DNA from: Novosphingobium sp. Rr 2-17
Lineage (GTDB): Bacteria > Pseudomonadota > Alphaproteobacteria > Sphingomonadales > Sphingomonadaceae
Assembly: GCF_000272475.1 (NCBI RefSeq)
Contig: NZ_AKFJ01000084.1
Coordinates: forward strand, 124,001-188,000
DNA: 64,000 nt
Direction of reading: 5' to 3'
A model generated the notes under the pieces. The model did no database searches, was not told where the DNA came from, and was given only the letters and a program-made list of their open reading frames with translations. The first letter of the stretch is position 1. Every line of letters starts with the position of its first letter. The position numbers and the translations under genes were made by a program. Below are positions 34,417 to 43,524 of the stretch, piece after piece.

Positions 34417-35181
34417 ATGGACCTGCAGACGCGTATTCTCATCGTTGACGATGACGAGGGCATCCGATCTCTGATCGGCGAGTTCCTTGGCAAGCATGGT
34501 TACGACGCAAAGACCGCAGCCGATCCCATGGCTATGCGCGAATTGCTGGCGGCTGAGCCGTTCGACCTGATCGTACTCGACGTGATGATGCCGCGCGAGG
34601 ATGGGCTGACGGCGCTGCGCCAGCTCGGCCCCGATGCGCCGCCGGTCATCATGCTGTCGGCCGTGGGCAATGACGTGGACCGGATCGTCGGGCTGGAGAT
34701 GGGCGCCGACGATTATCTGGCCAAGCCCTGCAATCCGCGCGAACTGCTTGCCCGCATCCGCAGCGTGCTGCGCCGCCGCGCGGGCGCCCCCCGACAAGTC
34801 ATGGCCCCCACCGAAGGATCGCCGCTGCGGATCGCCGAGATCGATTCGGGCGACTGCCTCTATTTCTCGGGCTGGCGCATGGACCTGGGTCTGCGTTTGC
34901 TGTTCGACGCGTCGAACGCGGTTATCTCGCTGTCCGACGGGGAATTCCGGCTGCTGCGCGCCTTTGCCGAGCACCCCCGCCGGGTGCTGACGCGCGATCA
35001 ATTGCTGGACTGGTCGCGCGGCGAGGATTCCGATCACTACGATCGCGCCATCGACGTCCAGCTCTCGCGCTTGCGCCGCAAGTTGACCGAGGGCGAAAAC
35101 GGCAGCGACATCATTCGCACGGTGCGCAACGAAGGCTATCTTTTCGTTCCTGCGGTCAATACCACGGCTACGCCCGGATAG
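34417..35181 (+). CDS. OmpR-family response regulator
   Basis: A 254-residue regulator: receiver domain (about 5-120) with phospho-acceptor Asp55 in LIVLDVMMPREDG and acidic pair VDDDEG, conserved Lys in YLAKPCNP, followed by a C-terminal winged helix DNA-binding domain (about 165-245; LTRDQLLDWSRGEDSDHYDRAIDVQLSRLR). Expected length and complete. ATG 34417 chosen because conserved sequence starts directly after it; ATG 34396 adds seven residues. It is divergent from, and probably partner of, the Gly/Pro-rich histidine kinase. The linker (about 120-165) is longer than usual, carrying an unusual charged insertion (IAEIDSGDCLYFSGWRMDLG). Confidence 0.92.
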   Translation: MDLQTRILIVDDDEGIRSLIGEFLGKHGYDAKTAADPMAMRELLAAEPFDLIVLDVMMPREDGLTALRQLGPDAPPVIMLSAVGNDVDRIVGLEMGADDYLAKPCNPRELLARIRSVLRRRAGAPRQVMAPTEGSPLRIAEIDSGDCLYFSGWRMDLGLRLLFDASNAVISLSDGEFRLLRAFAEHPRRVLTRDQLLDWSRGEDSDHYDRAIDVQLSRLRRKLTEGENGSDIIRTVRNEGYLFVPAVNTTATPG

Positions 35182-35323
35182 CGTCTTTCGAGCGTCGGGT
35201 CGGGCGCGCTTTCGGATGCGGTTGTGTCTTGGGCCGCAAACGACTATGGGTGCGCTATCCGGCGCCCTGTGAGCCTGACTCCTGGGCAGGCACCCCGCCT
35301 ACTCCCTATTCAAAGCAAGACCC

Positions 35324-37090
35324 ATGACCTTCGAAACTCATTCAACGCTTCTGTCCGAGGCGCTTACCGCCCGTGGCTATACCGACCTGACCCCTGTCCA
35401 GAGCGCCGTTCTGGAACCGGAAGCGCTGGGTCGCGACCTTGTCGTTTCCGCCCAGACCGGGTCGGGCAAGACGGTCGCCTTCGGCCTCGCCATGGCGCCG
35501 CAACTGATCGACGAGAGCGGCAGGCCGCTCCCCGCCAGTTCGCCCAAGGTTCTCGTTATCGCCCCCACGCGCGAACTGGCGCTGCAGGTCAGCCGCGAAC
35601 TGTCCTGGCTTTATGAAGCCACCGGCGTGCGCGTGGCGACGTGCGTGGGCGGCATGAACCCCTCGCTCGAACGGCGGGCGCTGGCCCAGGGCGCGCAGAT
35701 CGTGGTCGGCACCCCCGGTCGCTTGCGCGACCATCTGGAGCGCGGCGCGCTGGAACTGCGGTCCCTGGCGGTCGCCGTGCTCGATGAAGCCGACGAGATG
35801 CTCGACATGGGCTTCCGCGAAGACCTGGAAGAACTGCTCGACGCCACGCCCGATGGCCGTCGCACTTTGCTGTTTTCGGCGACGATGCCGCGCCCGATCG
35901 TGGCGCTGGCACAGCGCTATCAGCAGAACGCCCTGCGCATCTCGACCGCCAACGAAGACCGTGGCCACGGCGACATCCAGTACCAGGCGATTGCTCTGGC
36001 GCCGTCCGATATCGAGCGCGCCGTCGTCAACATCCTGCGCTTGCACGATGCCGAGACCGCCATCCTGTTCTGCGCCACTCGCGACAATGTGCGCCACCTT
36101 CATGCCAGCTTGACCGAGCGTGGCTTTGCCGTGGTCGCGCTGTCGGGTGAGCATAGCCAGAACGAGCGCAACCAGGCACTGCAGGCGCTGCGCGACCGTC
36201 GCGCCCGCGTTTGCGTTGCCACCGACGTTGCCGCGCGCGGCATCGACTTGCCGGGCCTGTCGCTCGTCGTCCACGTCGAAATTCCGCGCGATGCCGAGAC
36301 GCTGCAGCACCGTTCGGGCCGTACCGGCCGCGCCGGCAAGAAGGGCACAGCGCTTATGCTGGTGCCTTATCCGCGCCGCCGCCGGGTGGAAGGAATGCTG
36401 CGTTCCGCGCGCATCGCCGCCGAATGGATCAGCGCACCTGGCGCGGCGGAAATCCGCGCGGCTGACAGCGAGCGCTTGCTGTCCGCGCTGCTGACGCCAG
36501 CAGCCGTGGAAGTGGACGAGGTGGATCAGGCTCTGATCGCAAGGCTGATGGCCGAGCGTAGCCCGGAAGAGATCGCCGCTGCGCTGGTGCAGGCGCACCG
36601 CGCGCGCCTGCCCGAGCCCGAGGAGCTGCTGACCAGCGATCCAGCCAGCCCGCCGCCGCCGCGCGTCCCGCGCGAAGGCTTTGAGGGCAGCACCTGGTTC
36701 CGCCTCAACGTCGGTCGCAACCAGAACGCCGATCCGCGCTGGATCCTGCCGCTGCTGTGCCGCCGTGGCCACATCACGCGTGGCGAGATCGGCGCCATCC
36801 GCATCGCCGCCCACGAAACCTTGTTCGAAGTGCCCGGCGCCGTCGCCGCGCGCTTCATCGACGCCGTCCGCCGCACCGCTGAGGAAGAAGACGACGGCGT
36901 CGAGATCACGCCTTCGGACGGCAGCCCGCGTGAAGAAGGCCGCCGTAACAAGCGCCAGCACACCGGCAGCGGTTCGCCGCACCAGCCCAAGCCTTACCGT
37001 GCCAAGCCGGAGCATGGCGGTTCGGGCGGCGATCGACCGGCGCGCAAGCCCTTCCATCGCAAAGGCGGTCGCCCAACCAAGGGTGCCTGA
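35324..37090 (+). CDS. DEAD-box RNA helicase with DbpA-type C-terminal RNA-binding domain
   Basis: A 588-residue ATP-dependent RNA helicase. Motif I is AQTGSGKT, Ia PTRELALQV, motif II DEAD (VLDEADEMLDMGF), motif III SAT, motifs V-VI TDVAARGIDLPGL and HRSGRTGRAG. After the core a DbpA-like RRM follows (about 460-530, TWFRLNVGRNQNADPRWILP), then a basic, disordered tail (about 540-588) rich in Arg, Lys, Pro and Gly. DbpA and DeaD relatives assist ribosome assembly and RNA turnover, mostly in cold. Alphaproteobacterial members commonly have this tail. It is monocistronic, followed by two hairpins. Confidence 0.95.
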   Translation: MTFETHSTLLSEALTARGYTDLTPVQSAVLEPEALGRDLVVSAQTGSGKTVAFGLAMAPQLIDESGRPLPASSPKVLVIAPTRELALQVSRELSWLYEATGVRVATCVGGMNPSLERRALAQGAQIVVGTPGRLRDHLERGALELRSLAVAVLDEADEMLDMGFREDLEELLDATPDGRRTLLFSATMPRPIVALAQRYQQNALRISTANEDRGHGDIQYQAIALAPSDIERAVVNILRLHDAETAILFCATRDNVRHLHASLTERGFAVVALSGEHSQNERNQALQALRDRRARVCVATDVAARGIDLPGLSLVVHVEIPRDAETLQHRSGRTGRAGKKGTALMLVPYPRRRRVEGMLRSARIAAEWISAPGAAEIRAADSERLLSALLTPAAVEVDEVDQALIARLMAERSPEEIAAALVQAHRARLPEPEELLTSDPASPPPPRVPREGFEGSTWFRLNVGRNQNADPRWILPLLCRRGHITRGEIGAIRIAAHETLFEVPGAVAARFIDAVRRTAEEEDDGVEITPSDGSPREEGRRNKRQHTGSGSPHQPKPYRAKPEHGGSGGDRPARKPFHRKGGRPTKGA

Positions 37091-37093
37091 CGT

Positions 37094-37114
37094 GCTTGGG
37101 CCGTGCGCCCAAGC
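37094..37114 (+). terminator. Hairpin just after the helicase stop
   Basis: GCTTGGGC (37094-37101) and GCCCAAGC (37107-37114) form an 8-bp stem with a 5-base loop three bases after the stop. There is no T-run after it, so termination would need Rho or be weak. Confidence 0.45.
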
Positions 37115-37140
37115 CTAAGGCGTCGCCATAATCGTATCTC

Positions 37141-37176
37141 GCGCATGTACCTGCCATCGCCAGCAGGGACATGCGC
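37141..37176 (+). repeat. Second downstream hairpin
   Basis: GCGCATGT (37141-37148) pairs with ACATGCGC (37169-37176), and inside it CCTGC (37150-37154) pairs with GCAGG (37163-37167), separated by one A-G mismatch. Thirteen base pairs in all; role unknown (possible mRNA stabiliser or barrier). Confidence 0.5.
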
Positions 37177-37399
37177 GGTGGTGCGTCTGACGGTCGCGCA
37201 TAGCTTGCGCTTCGACCCTTCCCGACCCGCGAATATTCCGCGGCCTCGATCGCGCCTGACGGCACCCTTGATCTGGTAGTGTGGCAGGTTCGCGACATGG
37301 ATGGCCGGCTGGGACTGGGCTCGGAAAGGGATGTTTGATCCGATAGCGAGGCTGGCCTACACCGCGCTCGTCCGTCCCGTATCGTTGAGGCGTATTTTC

Positions 37400-38452
37400 A
37401 TGACTGCCCCGCCCTCCGACCCGTCGTTCAGCGACACGGACAACACGATCGCGATCGGCAGCCTTGCCGATCTGGCGCGCGCTGCCGGGACGTCGGTATC
37501 TACCGCCTCGCGCGCGCTGTCTGGGCATTCGTCGGTCAACGAACAGACTCGCCTGCGCATTCGCACCCTGGCCGATGCGCATGGGTTTCAACCCAACCGG
37601 CTCGCGCGTAACTTGCGGTTGCAGCGCACCCAGTCGATCGGTTTGGTTCTGCCGCTGGGGCACGAGACGGGGCAACATTTGTCCGACCCGTTCTTCCTTT
37701 CGTTGCTGGGCCATCTGGCGGACGGTCTGACCGAGCGCGGCTATGATCTGGTGTTGTCGCGCGTCATCCCGCACGATGGCGGCTGGCTGGACCGGCTGGT
37801 CGATAGCGGACGGATCGACGGGCTGATCCTGATCGGCCAGTCAGACCAAAGCGCCGTGATCGACCGGGTCGCGGCGCGCTATGCACCGATCGTGGTGTGG
37901 GGCGCCGATTTGCCGGGGCAATGCTATCTGACCGTGGGATCGGACAACCGGCTCGGCGGTGCGCGCGCGGCGCAGCATCTGATCGCGATCGGTCGGCGCC
38001 GACTGCTGTATCTAGGCAACGCAAGCGCGCCCGAGTTCGCAGAGCGCCTCGCCGGGTTCGAGGATGCGGTGGGGGCAGCCGGTCCAGATGTGGCCGGAGA
38101 GGCGCTGGACCTGCACATGACGCCCGATGCGGCCTATGCGGCAATTGCCGAGCATCTGGCGAACAACCCGGCGCCCGACGCGATCTTCGCGGCGTCCGAC
38201 GTCGTGGCGATGAGCGCGTTGCGGGCGCTGCGCGAGCAAGGCTTGCGGGTGCCGCAGGACGTCGCCGTGGTCGGCTATGACGATGTGACGTTGGCCGCGC
38301 ACACGACCCCGCCATTGACCACTATTCGCCAGGATTTGATGGCTGGCGCTGCGGCGTTGATTGAACTGCTGTTCCGCCGGATCGCGGGCGAACCGGCGCA
38401 GTCGCGGCGGCTCGATCCTGAACTGATCGTGCGCGGGTCCAGCGTGGCGTAA
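37400..38452 (+). CDS. LacI family transcriptional regulator of the sucrose locus
   Basis: A 350-residue repressor. N-terminal helix-turn-helix and hinge: GSLADLARAAGTSVSTASRA ... GHSSVNEQTRLRIRTLADAH followed by the LacI-type hinge ANRLARNLR-like segment (PNRLARNLRLQRT). The C-terminal part (about 75-345) is a periplasmic-binding-protein-like sugar domain (IGLVLPLGHET ... VVGYDDVTLAAHTTPPLTTI). Start at ATG 37400 is chosen since upstream codons from 37301 are not conserved. It lies beside an MFS/TonB receptor pair with paired operators, the layout of SuxR in Xanthomonas. Inducer probably sucrose or a derivative, which is inferred from context. Confidence 0.9.
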   Translation: MTAPPSDPSFSDTDNTIAIGSLADLARAAGTSVSTASRALSGHSSVNEQTRLRIRTLADAHGFQPNRLARNLRLQRTQSIGLVLPLGHETGQHLSDPFFLSLLGHLADGLTERGYDLVLSRVIPHDGGWLDRLVDSGRIDGLILIGQSDQSAVIDRVAARYAPIVVWGADLPGQCYLTVGSDNRLGGARAAQHLIAIGRRRLLYLGNASAPEFAERLAGFEDAVGAAGPDVAGEALDLHMTPDAAYAAIAEHLANNPAPDAIFAASDVVAMSALRALREQGLRVPQDVAVVGYDDVTLAAHTTPPLTTIRQDLMAGAAALIELLFRRIAGEPAQSRRLDPELIVRGSSVA

Positions 38453-38453
38453 G

Positions 38454-39812
38454 TCAGGCGGCGGCGGCGGCCGGTCGGGCAGTCTTCACCCGCATCGTCG
38501 CCAATGCCGCCGCGACCATCAACGCCCCGGCGAGATAGAGGACGTTGCGCGGATCGCCGCTGAGGACGCGGTCATACAGCAAGGGCATCGTCAGGCTCTG
38601 GATCATCATCGGCACGACGATGAACATATTGAAGATGCCCATATAGACCCCGGTGCGTGCGGGTGGGATCGAATCGGCCAGCATGACGTAAGGGTTGCCC
38701 ATCAAGCTGGCCCAGCCGACGCCGATGCCGATCATCGGCAGGAACAGCCAAGCCTGGGTCGTGATGCCCGGAATCGCCAGCATCGCCGCGCCCGACGCGA
38801 GCATACACAGCGCGTGTACGTTGCGGGCGCCCCAGGCCCGCGTCACCGGCACCAGCGCGAAAGCCGCGACGAAGGCGACGAAGTTGTAGAAACCGCCCAG
38901 TTGCCCAGTAGCCAATGCGGCTTCGCGAAAGCCGGAAGAGGCAGGGTCGCTGGTCGCGTGCAGTGAGCGGGCAAGCGAGAAGGTGATGTACTGCCAGTAA
39001 CAGAACATCGCGTACCATTGGAACAGCATCGCCAGTGCCAGTTGCCGCATCGTTGGCGGCATCTCGCGGATGGCATTGCCGATGTCGCGCAAGGTGCTGC
39101 GGGCGGACATCGGCTCGCGCCGCATCTCGGCGATCTGCGCGGGCGTCAGCGGCAGTTCCCGTACCGACAGCACCGACCACAGGATCGTCGATAGCGACAG
39201 CACCGCACCGATCAGGAACGCGGCCTTGGTGATGTGCGGAATGCCGTTCAGGTCCACCGCATTGAGGTCCATCCCCCAATAAACGAGGATCGACGGCGCG
39301 AGATACGCCAGCGTCTGGGCCAAGCCGGTGAATGCGCTTTGGGTGAGGAACCCGATCGGGCGCTGGTCCGCATCGAGCCGATCGCCGACGTAGGCGCGAT
39401 AGGGCTCCATCGTCACGTTGTTGGCGGCGTCCAGCACCCACAGCAGCGATGCGGCGATCCACAGCGTCGGACTATAGGGCATCGCCAGCAGCCCCAGGCT
39501 GCACAAGATCGCACCGATCAGGAAGTACGGCGTGCGTCTTCCGAATCGGCTGACGGTGCGATCGCTGAGAGCGCCGATCAGCGGCTGGACCAGCAGGCCG
39601 GTCATCGGCCCCGCCAGCCACAACAACGGCATCGCTGCCTCGCTCGCGCCTAGATAGCTGTAGATCGGCCCCATGTTGCTTTGCTGCAGCCCGAAGCTGA
39701 ACTGCAGCCCGAAAAAGCCGATGTTCATCTGCAGGATTCGGGCCAGGGACAAGCGGGGCTTGCTCGGGCCATGTGCCTGAGCGCGCGTCATATCATCGTG
39801 TTCCCGTCCCAT
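38454..39812 (-). CDS. MFS sugar transporter, SLC45/SUT-like (SuxC-like)
   Basis: A 452-residue, 12-TM major facilitator. The TM2-TM3 loop holds [18 protein letters not shown], the R-x-G-R-R-x-P signature typical of sucrose/maltose carriers of the SLC45/SUT group, and [20 protein letters not shown] in TM1 also fits. In Xanthomonas the related SuxC brings sucrose across the inner membrane. It is convergent on the LacI gene (1 base between stops) and divergent from the TonB receptor, sharing the operator-bearing region. Alternative start at 39791. Cargo sucrose is inferred from neighbours. Confidence 0.9.
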   Translation of the reverse strand: MGREHDDMTRAQAHGPSKPRLSLARILQMNIGFFGLQFSFGLQQSNMGPIYSYLGASEAAMPLLWLAGPMTGLLVQPLIGALSDRTVSRFGRRTPYFLIGAILCSLGLLAMPYSPTLWIAASLLWVLDAANNVTMEPYRAYVGDRLDADQRPIGFLTQSAFTGLAQTLAYLAPSILVYWGMDLNAVDLNGIPHITKAAFLIGAVLSLSTILWSVLSVRELPLTPAQIAEMRREPMSARSTLRDIGNAIREMPPTMRQLALAMLFQWYAMFCYWQYITFSLARSLHATSDPASSGFREAALATGQLGGFYNFVAFVAAFALVPVTRAWGARNVHALCMLASGAAMLAIPGITTQAWLFLPMIGIGVGWASLMGNPYVMLADSIPPARTGVYMGIFNMFIVVPMMIQSLTMPLLYDRVLSGDPRNVLYLAGALMVAAALATMRVKTARPAAAAA

Positions 39813-39894
39813 ATCCCGCTCCCGAACTTTTCATGCCCGAACTGTTCACGACAGTCTTTATTCCTGAAGTGGTATCACTCGGCTCACCCTTTCG

Positions 39895-39927
39895 CAAACG
39901 ATTGTGAAATCCTCTTGCAATCGTTTG
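39895..39927. promoter_or_regulatory. Paired LacI-type operators between divergent MFS and receptor genes
   Basis: CAAACGATTG (39895-39904) and CAATCGTTTG (39918-39927) are exact inverted copies of each other with centres 23 bp apart, and each is itself a near-palindrome around a central CG, as in LacI-family operators. They lie 83 bases from the MFS start and 62 bases from the receptor start. Confidence 0.75.
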
Positions 39928-39988
39928 TAACGCCGGTAATATAGCTGCAACAAGCCGCGATAACGCGGACGATGTGGAGGGGACAGTC

Positions 39989-42472
39989 ATGAAATTCACA
40001 GCCTTTTTGCTCGCCGGAACGACGCTCGCCTGCCTGCCGCAGATCGCCAATGCGCAAGCCGCACAAGGCTCGCCGGCACCCGCGACGGACCAGGCCGCAG
40101 CAGAACCCAGCCCGGCTGACGTGACCGAAATCATCGTGACCGGCACCGCGCGCGCAGAGCGCCGGCTGACCACCAGTATTTCGGTCAGCGCCGTTGACGC
40201 CAAGGATCTCGTCAAACTCGCGCCGATGGGCAGCGCCGATTTGCTGCGCAACATTCCGGGCCTTCGCGCCGAATCGTCGGGCGGCGAAAGCAATGCCAAT
40301 ATCGCGGTGCGCGGTCTTCCCGTGGCCAGCGGCGGCGGCAAGTTCGTGCAGTTCCAGGAAGATGGACTGCCGGTGCTCGATTTTGGCGACATCGCCTTTG
40401 CCACGGCCGATACGTTCGTGCGTCCAGACTATAACGTTTCGCGCGTCGAAGTGGTCCGTGGTGGTTCTGCCTCGACCTTTACCAGCAACGCGCCGGGCGC
40501 GATCATCAACTTCATCAGCAAGACGGGCGAAGTCGCTGGCGGATCGATCGGCGTCACCAAGGGCATCGACTTCAACCGCACTCGCGTGGACGCCGATTAC
40601 GGCGCCCCCATCGGCGAGGACTGGCGCTTCCACATCGGCGGCTTCTATCGCATTGGTGATGGCATCCGCGATGCCGGCTACACTGCGGAAAAGGGCGGCC
40701 AGGTCAAAGGCAACGTCACGCGCACGTTCTCCAACGGCTTCATCCGGCTGAACTTCAAGTTCCTGGACGACCGCTCGCCGATCTACGTCCCTTCCCCCAT
40801 CAACGTGACCGGCACGGCCTCGAACCCCAGCTACACCTCGTACCCCGGCTTTGACGTGCGGTCCGGCACATCGCTGTCGCAGTACTTCCGTTCGGACGTT
40901 GCGATCGGCCACGATGGCAAGCGGATCGTGTCGGACCTGGGCGATGGCTACCGCGTCAAGACGCGCGGCATCGGTGCCGAAGCGTCGTTCGACCTGGGCG
41001 GCGGCTGGCGCGTGGATGACAAGTTCAACATCGCCAGCAATTCGGGCAGCTTCGCTACGTCCTATCCCGGTCAGGTCGCGCCGCTGACGACCTTGATGAA
41101 CCAGATCGGCGGCGCGGGCGCGACGTTGCGCTACGCCAACGGCCCCAACGCCGGCCAGGTCATCGCCAACCCCTCGACGCTCAATGGCAACGGCCTGGGC
41201 ATCAACGCACTGACCTTTGGCGTGACGCTGGACGATTTCACCAACGCCACCAACATCCTGACCGTGAACCGCGACTTCAACGTCGGCAGCGGCACGGGCA
41301 ACCTGACCTTCGGCTATTTCAAGTCCTACCAGGCAATCAAGATGGACTGGCATTGGAACAGCTATCTTCAGGAAGTGAAGGGCAAGGACGCCGCACTGCT
41401 GGACGTCTATAACGCCGCCGGACAAGCGGTTACCCAGAACGGGTTGATCGCTTATGGCGAGCCGGTGTTCGGCAATTGCTGCCAGCGCTATTACGATGTC
41501 AGCTACAAGATCGACGCGCCGTATCTGGCCGTGTCCTACAAGACCGGCGCGCTTAGCCTGGATGGCAGCGTCCGCTTCAACAGCTCGAAAGCCAGCGGAT
41601 CGTACGCTGGCAGCACCGGCCTGAGCACTATCGACGTCAATCAGGACGGCATCATTCAAGCGCCCGAGCTCAGCGTGCCGGTGGCCAGCACGCAGGCATC
41701 GTCGCCAGTCAATTACCGCAAGAACTACTTCACCTACTCGGTCGGCGCCAACTACGAAGTCATGCCTGACCTTGCCTTGTTCGCGCGGGTCAGCCGCGGT
41801 GCGCGGTTTAACGCCGATCGCATCCTGTTTGGTGGCGGTGTGCGGTCGGACGGCAGCGTGGCCGATGAGGTCGCGGTCAACTTCGTCAACCAGCAGGAAG
41901 CCGGCGTGAAGTTCCGCCAAGGCGGCTTCTACGCCAACCTGACCGCCTTCCGCGCGACCACCGCCGAATCCAACGAAATCGTGATCCCGCAGCAAATGGT
42001 GATCAACAACACGTATCGGTCCTATGGCCTGGAAGCGGAAGGCGGCTTCGATCGCGGCATATTCCACCTCGTCGCGGGCGCTACGTACACCCATGCCCGG
42101 ATCGTCAAGAGCCAGGTCAATCCAGCGCTGAACGGCAATGTCCCCTATCGCCAGGCCGCGCTGGTCTTCCAGGTGACGCCTTCGATCAGCACCGACAAGT
42201 TCGAGATCGGCGCCAACATCACCGGCACCACATCGTCCTACGCATCGGACCTCAACACGCTCAAGATACCGGGCTACGTGATGACCAACGCCTTCGCGTC
42301 GTATGCCCTAACGCCGACGCTTCGGCTTTCGGTAAGCGCGCAGAACTTGTTCAACGTGATCGGCATCACCGAAGTGGGCCAGGTGCCGGACAGCGTGCCG
42401 GCCAACGGCATCAACACCGCGCGCGCTTTCCCCGGGCGCAACGTCAGCGCCACCGCGACGCTGCGGTTCTGA
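39989..42472 (+). CDS. TonB-dependent receptor of the sucrose locus (SuxA-like)
   Basis: An 827-residue outer-membrane receptor. Signal peptide MKFTAFLLAGTTLACLPQIA; TonB box TEIIVTG; plug (about 55-190, MGSADLLRNIPGLRAESSGG and VRGLPVASGGGKFVQFQEDG); long beta-barrel ending in a Phe strand (NVSATATLRF). Start ATG 39989 has a GGAGGGG site, and GTG 39974 is upstream but not conserved. By position it resembles SuxA, which imports sucrose across the outer membrane in Xanthomonas. It is the first gene of a four-gene operon: the esterase start overlaps its stop by one base. Confidence 0.9.
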   Translation: MKFTAFLLAGTTLACLPQIANAQAAQGSPAPATDQAAAEPSPADVTEIIVTGTARAERRLTTSISVSAVDAKDLVKLAPMGSADLLRNIPGLRAESSGGESNANIAVRGLPVASGGGKFVQFQEDGLPVLDFGDIAFATADTFVRPDYNVSRVEVVRGGSASTFTSNAPGAIINFISKTGEVAGGSIGVTKGIDFNRTRVDADYGAPIGEDWRFHIGGFYRIGDGIRDAGYTAEKGGQVKGNVTRTFSNGFIRLNFKFLDDRSPIYVPSPINVTGTASNPSYTSYPGFDVRSGTSLSQYFRSDVAIGHDGKRIVSDLGDGYRVKTRGIGAEASFDLGGGWRVDDKFNIASNSGSFATSYPGQVAPLTTLMNQIGGAGATLRYANGPNAGQVIANPSTLNGNGLGINALTFGVTLDDFTNATNILTVNRDFNVGSGTGNLTFGYFKSYQAIKMDWHWNSYLQEVKGKDAALLDVYNAAGQAVTQNGLIAYGEPVFGNCCQRYYDVSYKIDAPYLAVSYKTGALSLDGSVRFNSSKASGSYAGSTGLSTIDVNQDGIIQAPELSVPVASTQASSPVNYRKNYFTYSVGANYEVMPDLALFARVSRGARFNADRILFGGGVRSDGSVADEVAVNFVNQQEAGVKFRQGGFYANLTAFRATTAESNEIVIPQQMVINNTYRSYGLEAEGGFDRGIFHLVAGATYTHARIVKSQVNPALNGNVPYRQAALVFQVTPSISTDKFEIGANITGTTSSYASDLNTLKIPGYVMTNAFASYALTPTLRLSVSAQNLFNVIGITEVGQVPDSVPANGINTARAFPGRNVSATATLRF

Positions 42473-43524
42473 TGCGCAAGCGATTGTTACCGATGGCCGC
42501 GATGGCCATGGCCGCCATAGGAACCGGGGCGATGACCACGAATGCAGCGGCGGAACAGACGTATGTCGTTCCGCCCAGGCCGCTACCCGTACCGAAAACC
42601 GTCAGCCCCGAACTGCAAGTGCTGATCGGATCGCCGCTGAACCCGAGCTGGGATCAGCACCCGGCAACGGCGGAGGCGTGGCGCACGCTGGTCAAGACTT
42701 ACGCTGCCGATATCGAAGCGGTCTTGCCGGCCCTGATGGCACGGGAGAAGGTGACGATCCGTCAGGACCGGATGAACGGCGTGCCGGTGTTCTGGGTCGA
42801 ACCCAAAGTGGTCACGCCCGAAAACCGCAACCGCATCCTCGTCAATTTCCATGGCGGGGCCTACGTCTTCGCACCGGGCAAAGCCGGCCTGCGGGACGCG
42901 ATATTGCTGGCCGGGCGTGGCTTTCGGGTGCTCAGCGTCGATTACCGGATGGCCCCCGATGCGCCTTATCCCGCCGCGATCGACGATGCCGAAGCCGTTT
43001 GGAAAGCAGTCGTCGCCCAGCACCCGGCCAAGCGCATCGGCGTGTTCGGATCGTCCACCGGCGGTGCGATGACGCTGGCGCTGGTCGTGCGCGCCAAAGC
43101 CCACCACTTGCCGCTGCCCGGCGCCTTGTGGGCCGGCACGCCCTGGGCCCAGCTCGACAAAGTCGGCGACAGCTATTTCACCAACGATCATGTCGACAAT
43201 GCGCTGGTATCCTATGACGGTTTGCTGGGTGCAGCGGCCAAGACCTATGCGAACGGGCATGATATGGCAGACCCGGAACTGTCGCCGGTCAACGCCGATT
43301 TCACCGGCTTCCCACCGACGCTACTGACGACCGGCACCCGCGACTTGTTCCTGTCCAACACGATCCGGGTCCATCGCAAGCTGAAGCAGGCCGGCGTCGC
43401 TGCCGATCTCAACGTCTACGAAGGGCTGTCGCACGGCGACTTCGAGCGCGATCCCGATCTGCCGGAATCGCGCGAAGTCTATGGCGAGGCCGCCGCCTTC
43501 TTTCGCCACGCGCTGGCCCGATGA
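42472..43524 (+). CDS. Exported alpha/beta-hydrolase, hormone-sensitive-lipase-type esterase
   Basis: A 350-residue protein with a signal peptide (MRKRLLPMAAMAMAAIGTGA ... AAA), so probably periplasmic. The oxyanion motif is NFHGGAYVF, the nucleophile in FGSSTGGAM (GxSxG), the Asp in TTGTRDLFLSN and the His in GLSHGDFERD, a complete triad. These are HSL-family (group IV) carboxylesterases acting on small acyl esters. It is embedded in a sucrose operon (overlap of one base with the receptor and of four with GH13). A role in deacylating acyl-sucrose or another sugar ester before uptake is an inference; no substrate is proven. Confidence 0.82.
   Translation: MRKRLLPMAAMAMAAIGTGAMTTNAAAEQTYVVPPRPLPVPKTVSPELQVLIGSPLNPSWDQHPATAEAWRTLVKTYAADIEAVLPALMAREKVTIRQDRMNGVPVFWVEPKVVTPENRNRILVNFHGGAYVFAPGKAGLRDAILLAGRGFRVLSVDYRMAPDAPYPAAIDDAEAVWKAVVAQHPAKRIGVFGSSTGGAMTLALVVRAKAHHLPLPGALWAGTPWAQLDKVGDSYFTNDHVDNALVSYDGLLGAAAKTYANGHDMADPELSPVNADFTGFPPTLLTTGTRDLFLSNTIRVHRKLKQAGVAADLNVYEGLSHGDFERDPDLPESREVYGEAAAFFRHALAR

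Noticed and set aside
39884-42094. 736-codon minus-strand open frame opposite the sucrose-locus TonB receptor
   Set aside because: Shadow frame; receptor on the plus strand has signal peptide, TonB box and terminal Phe.
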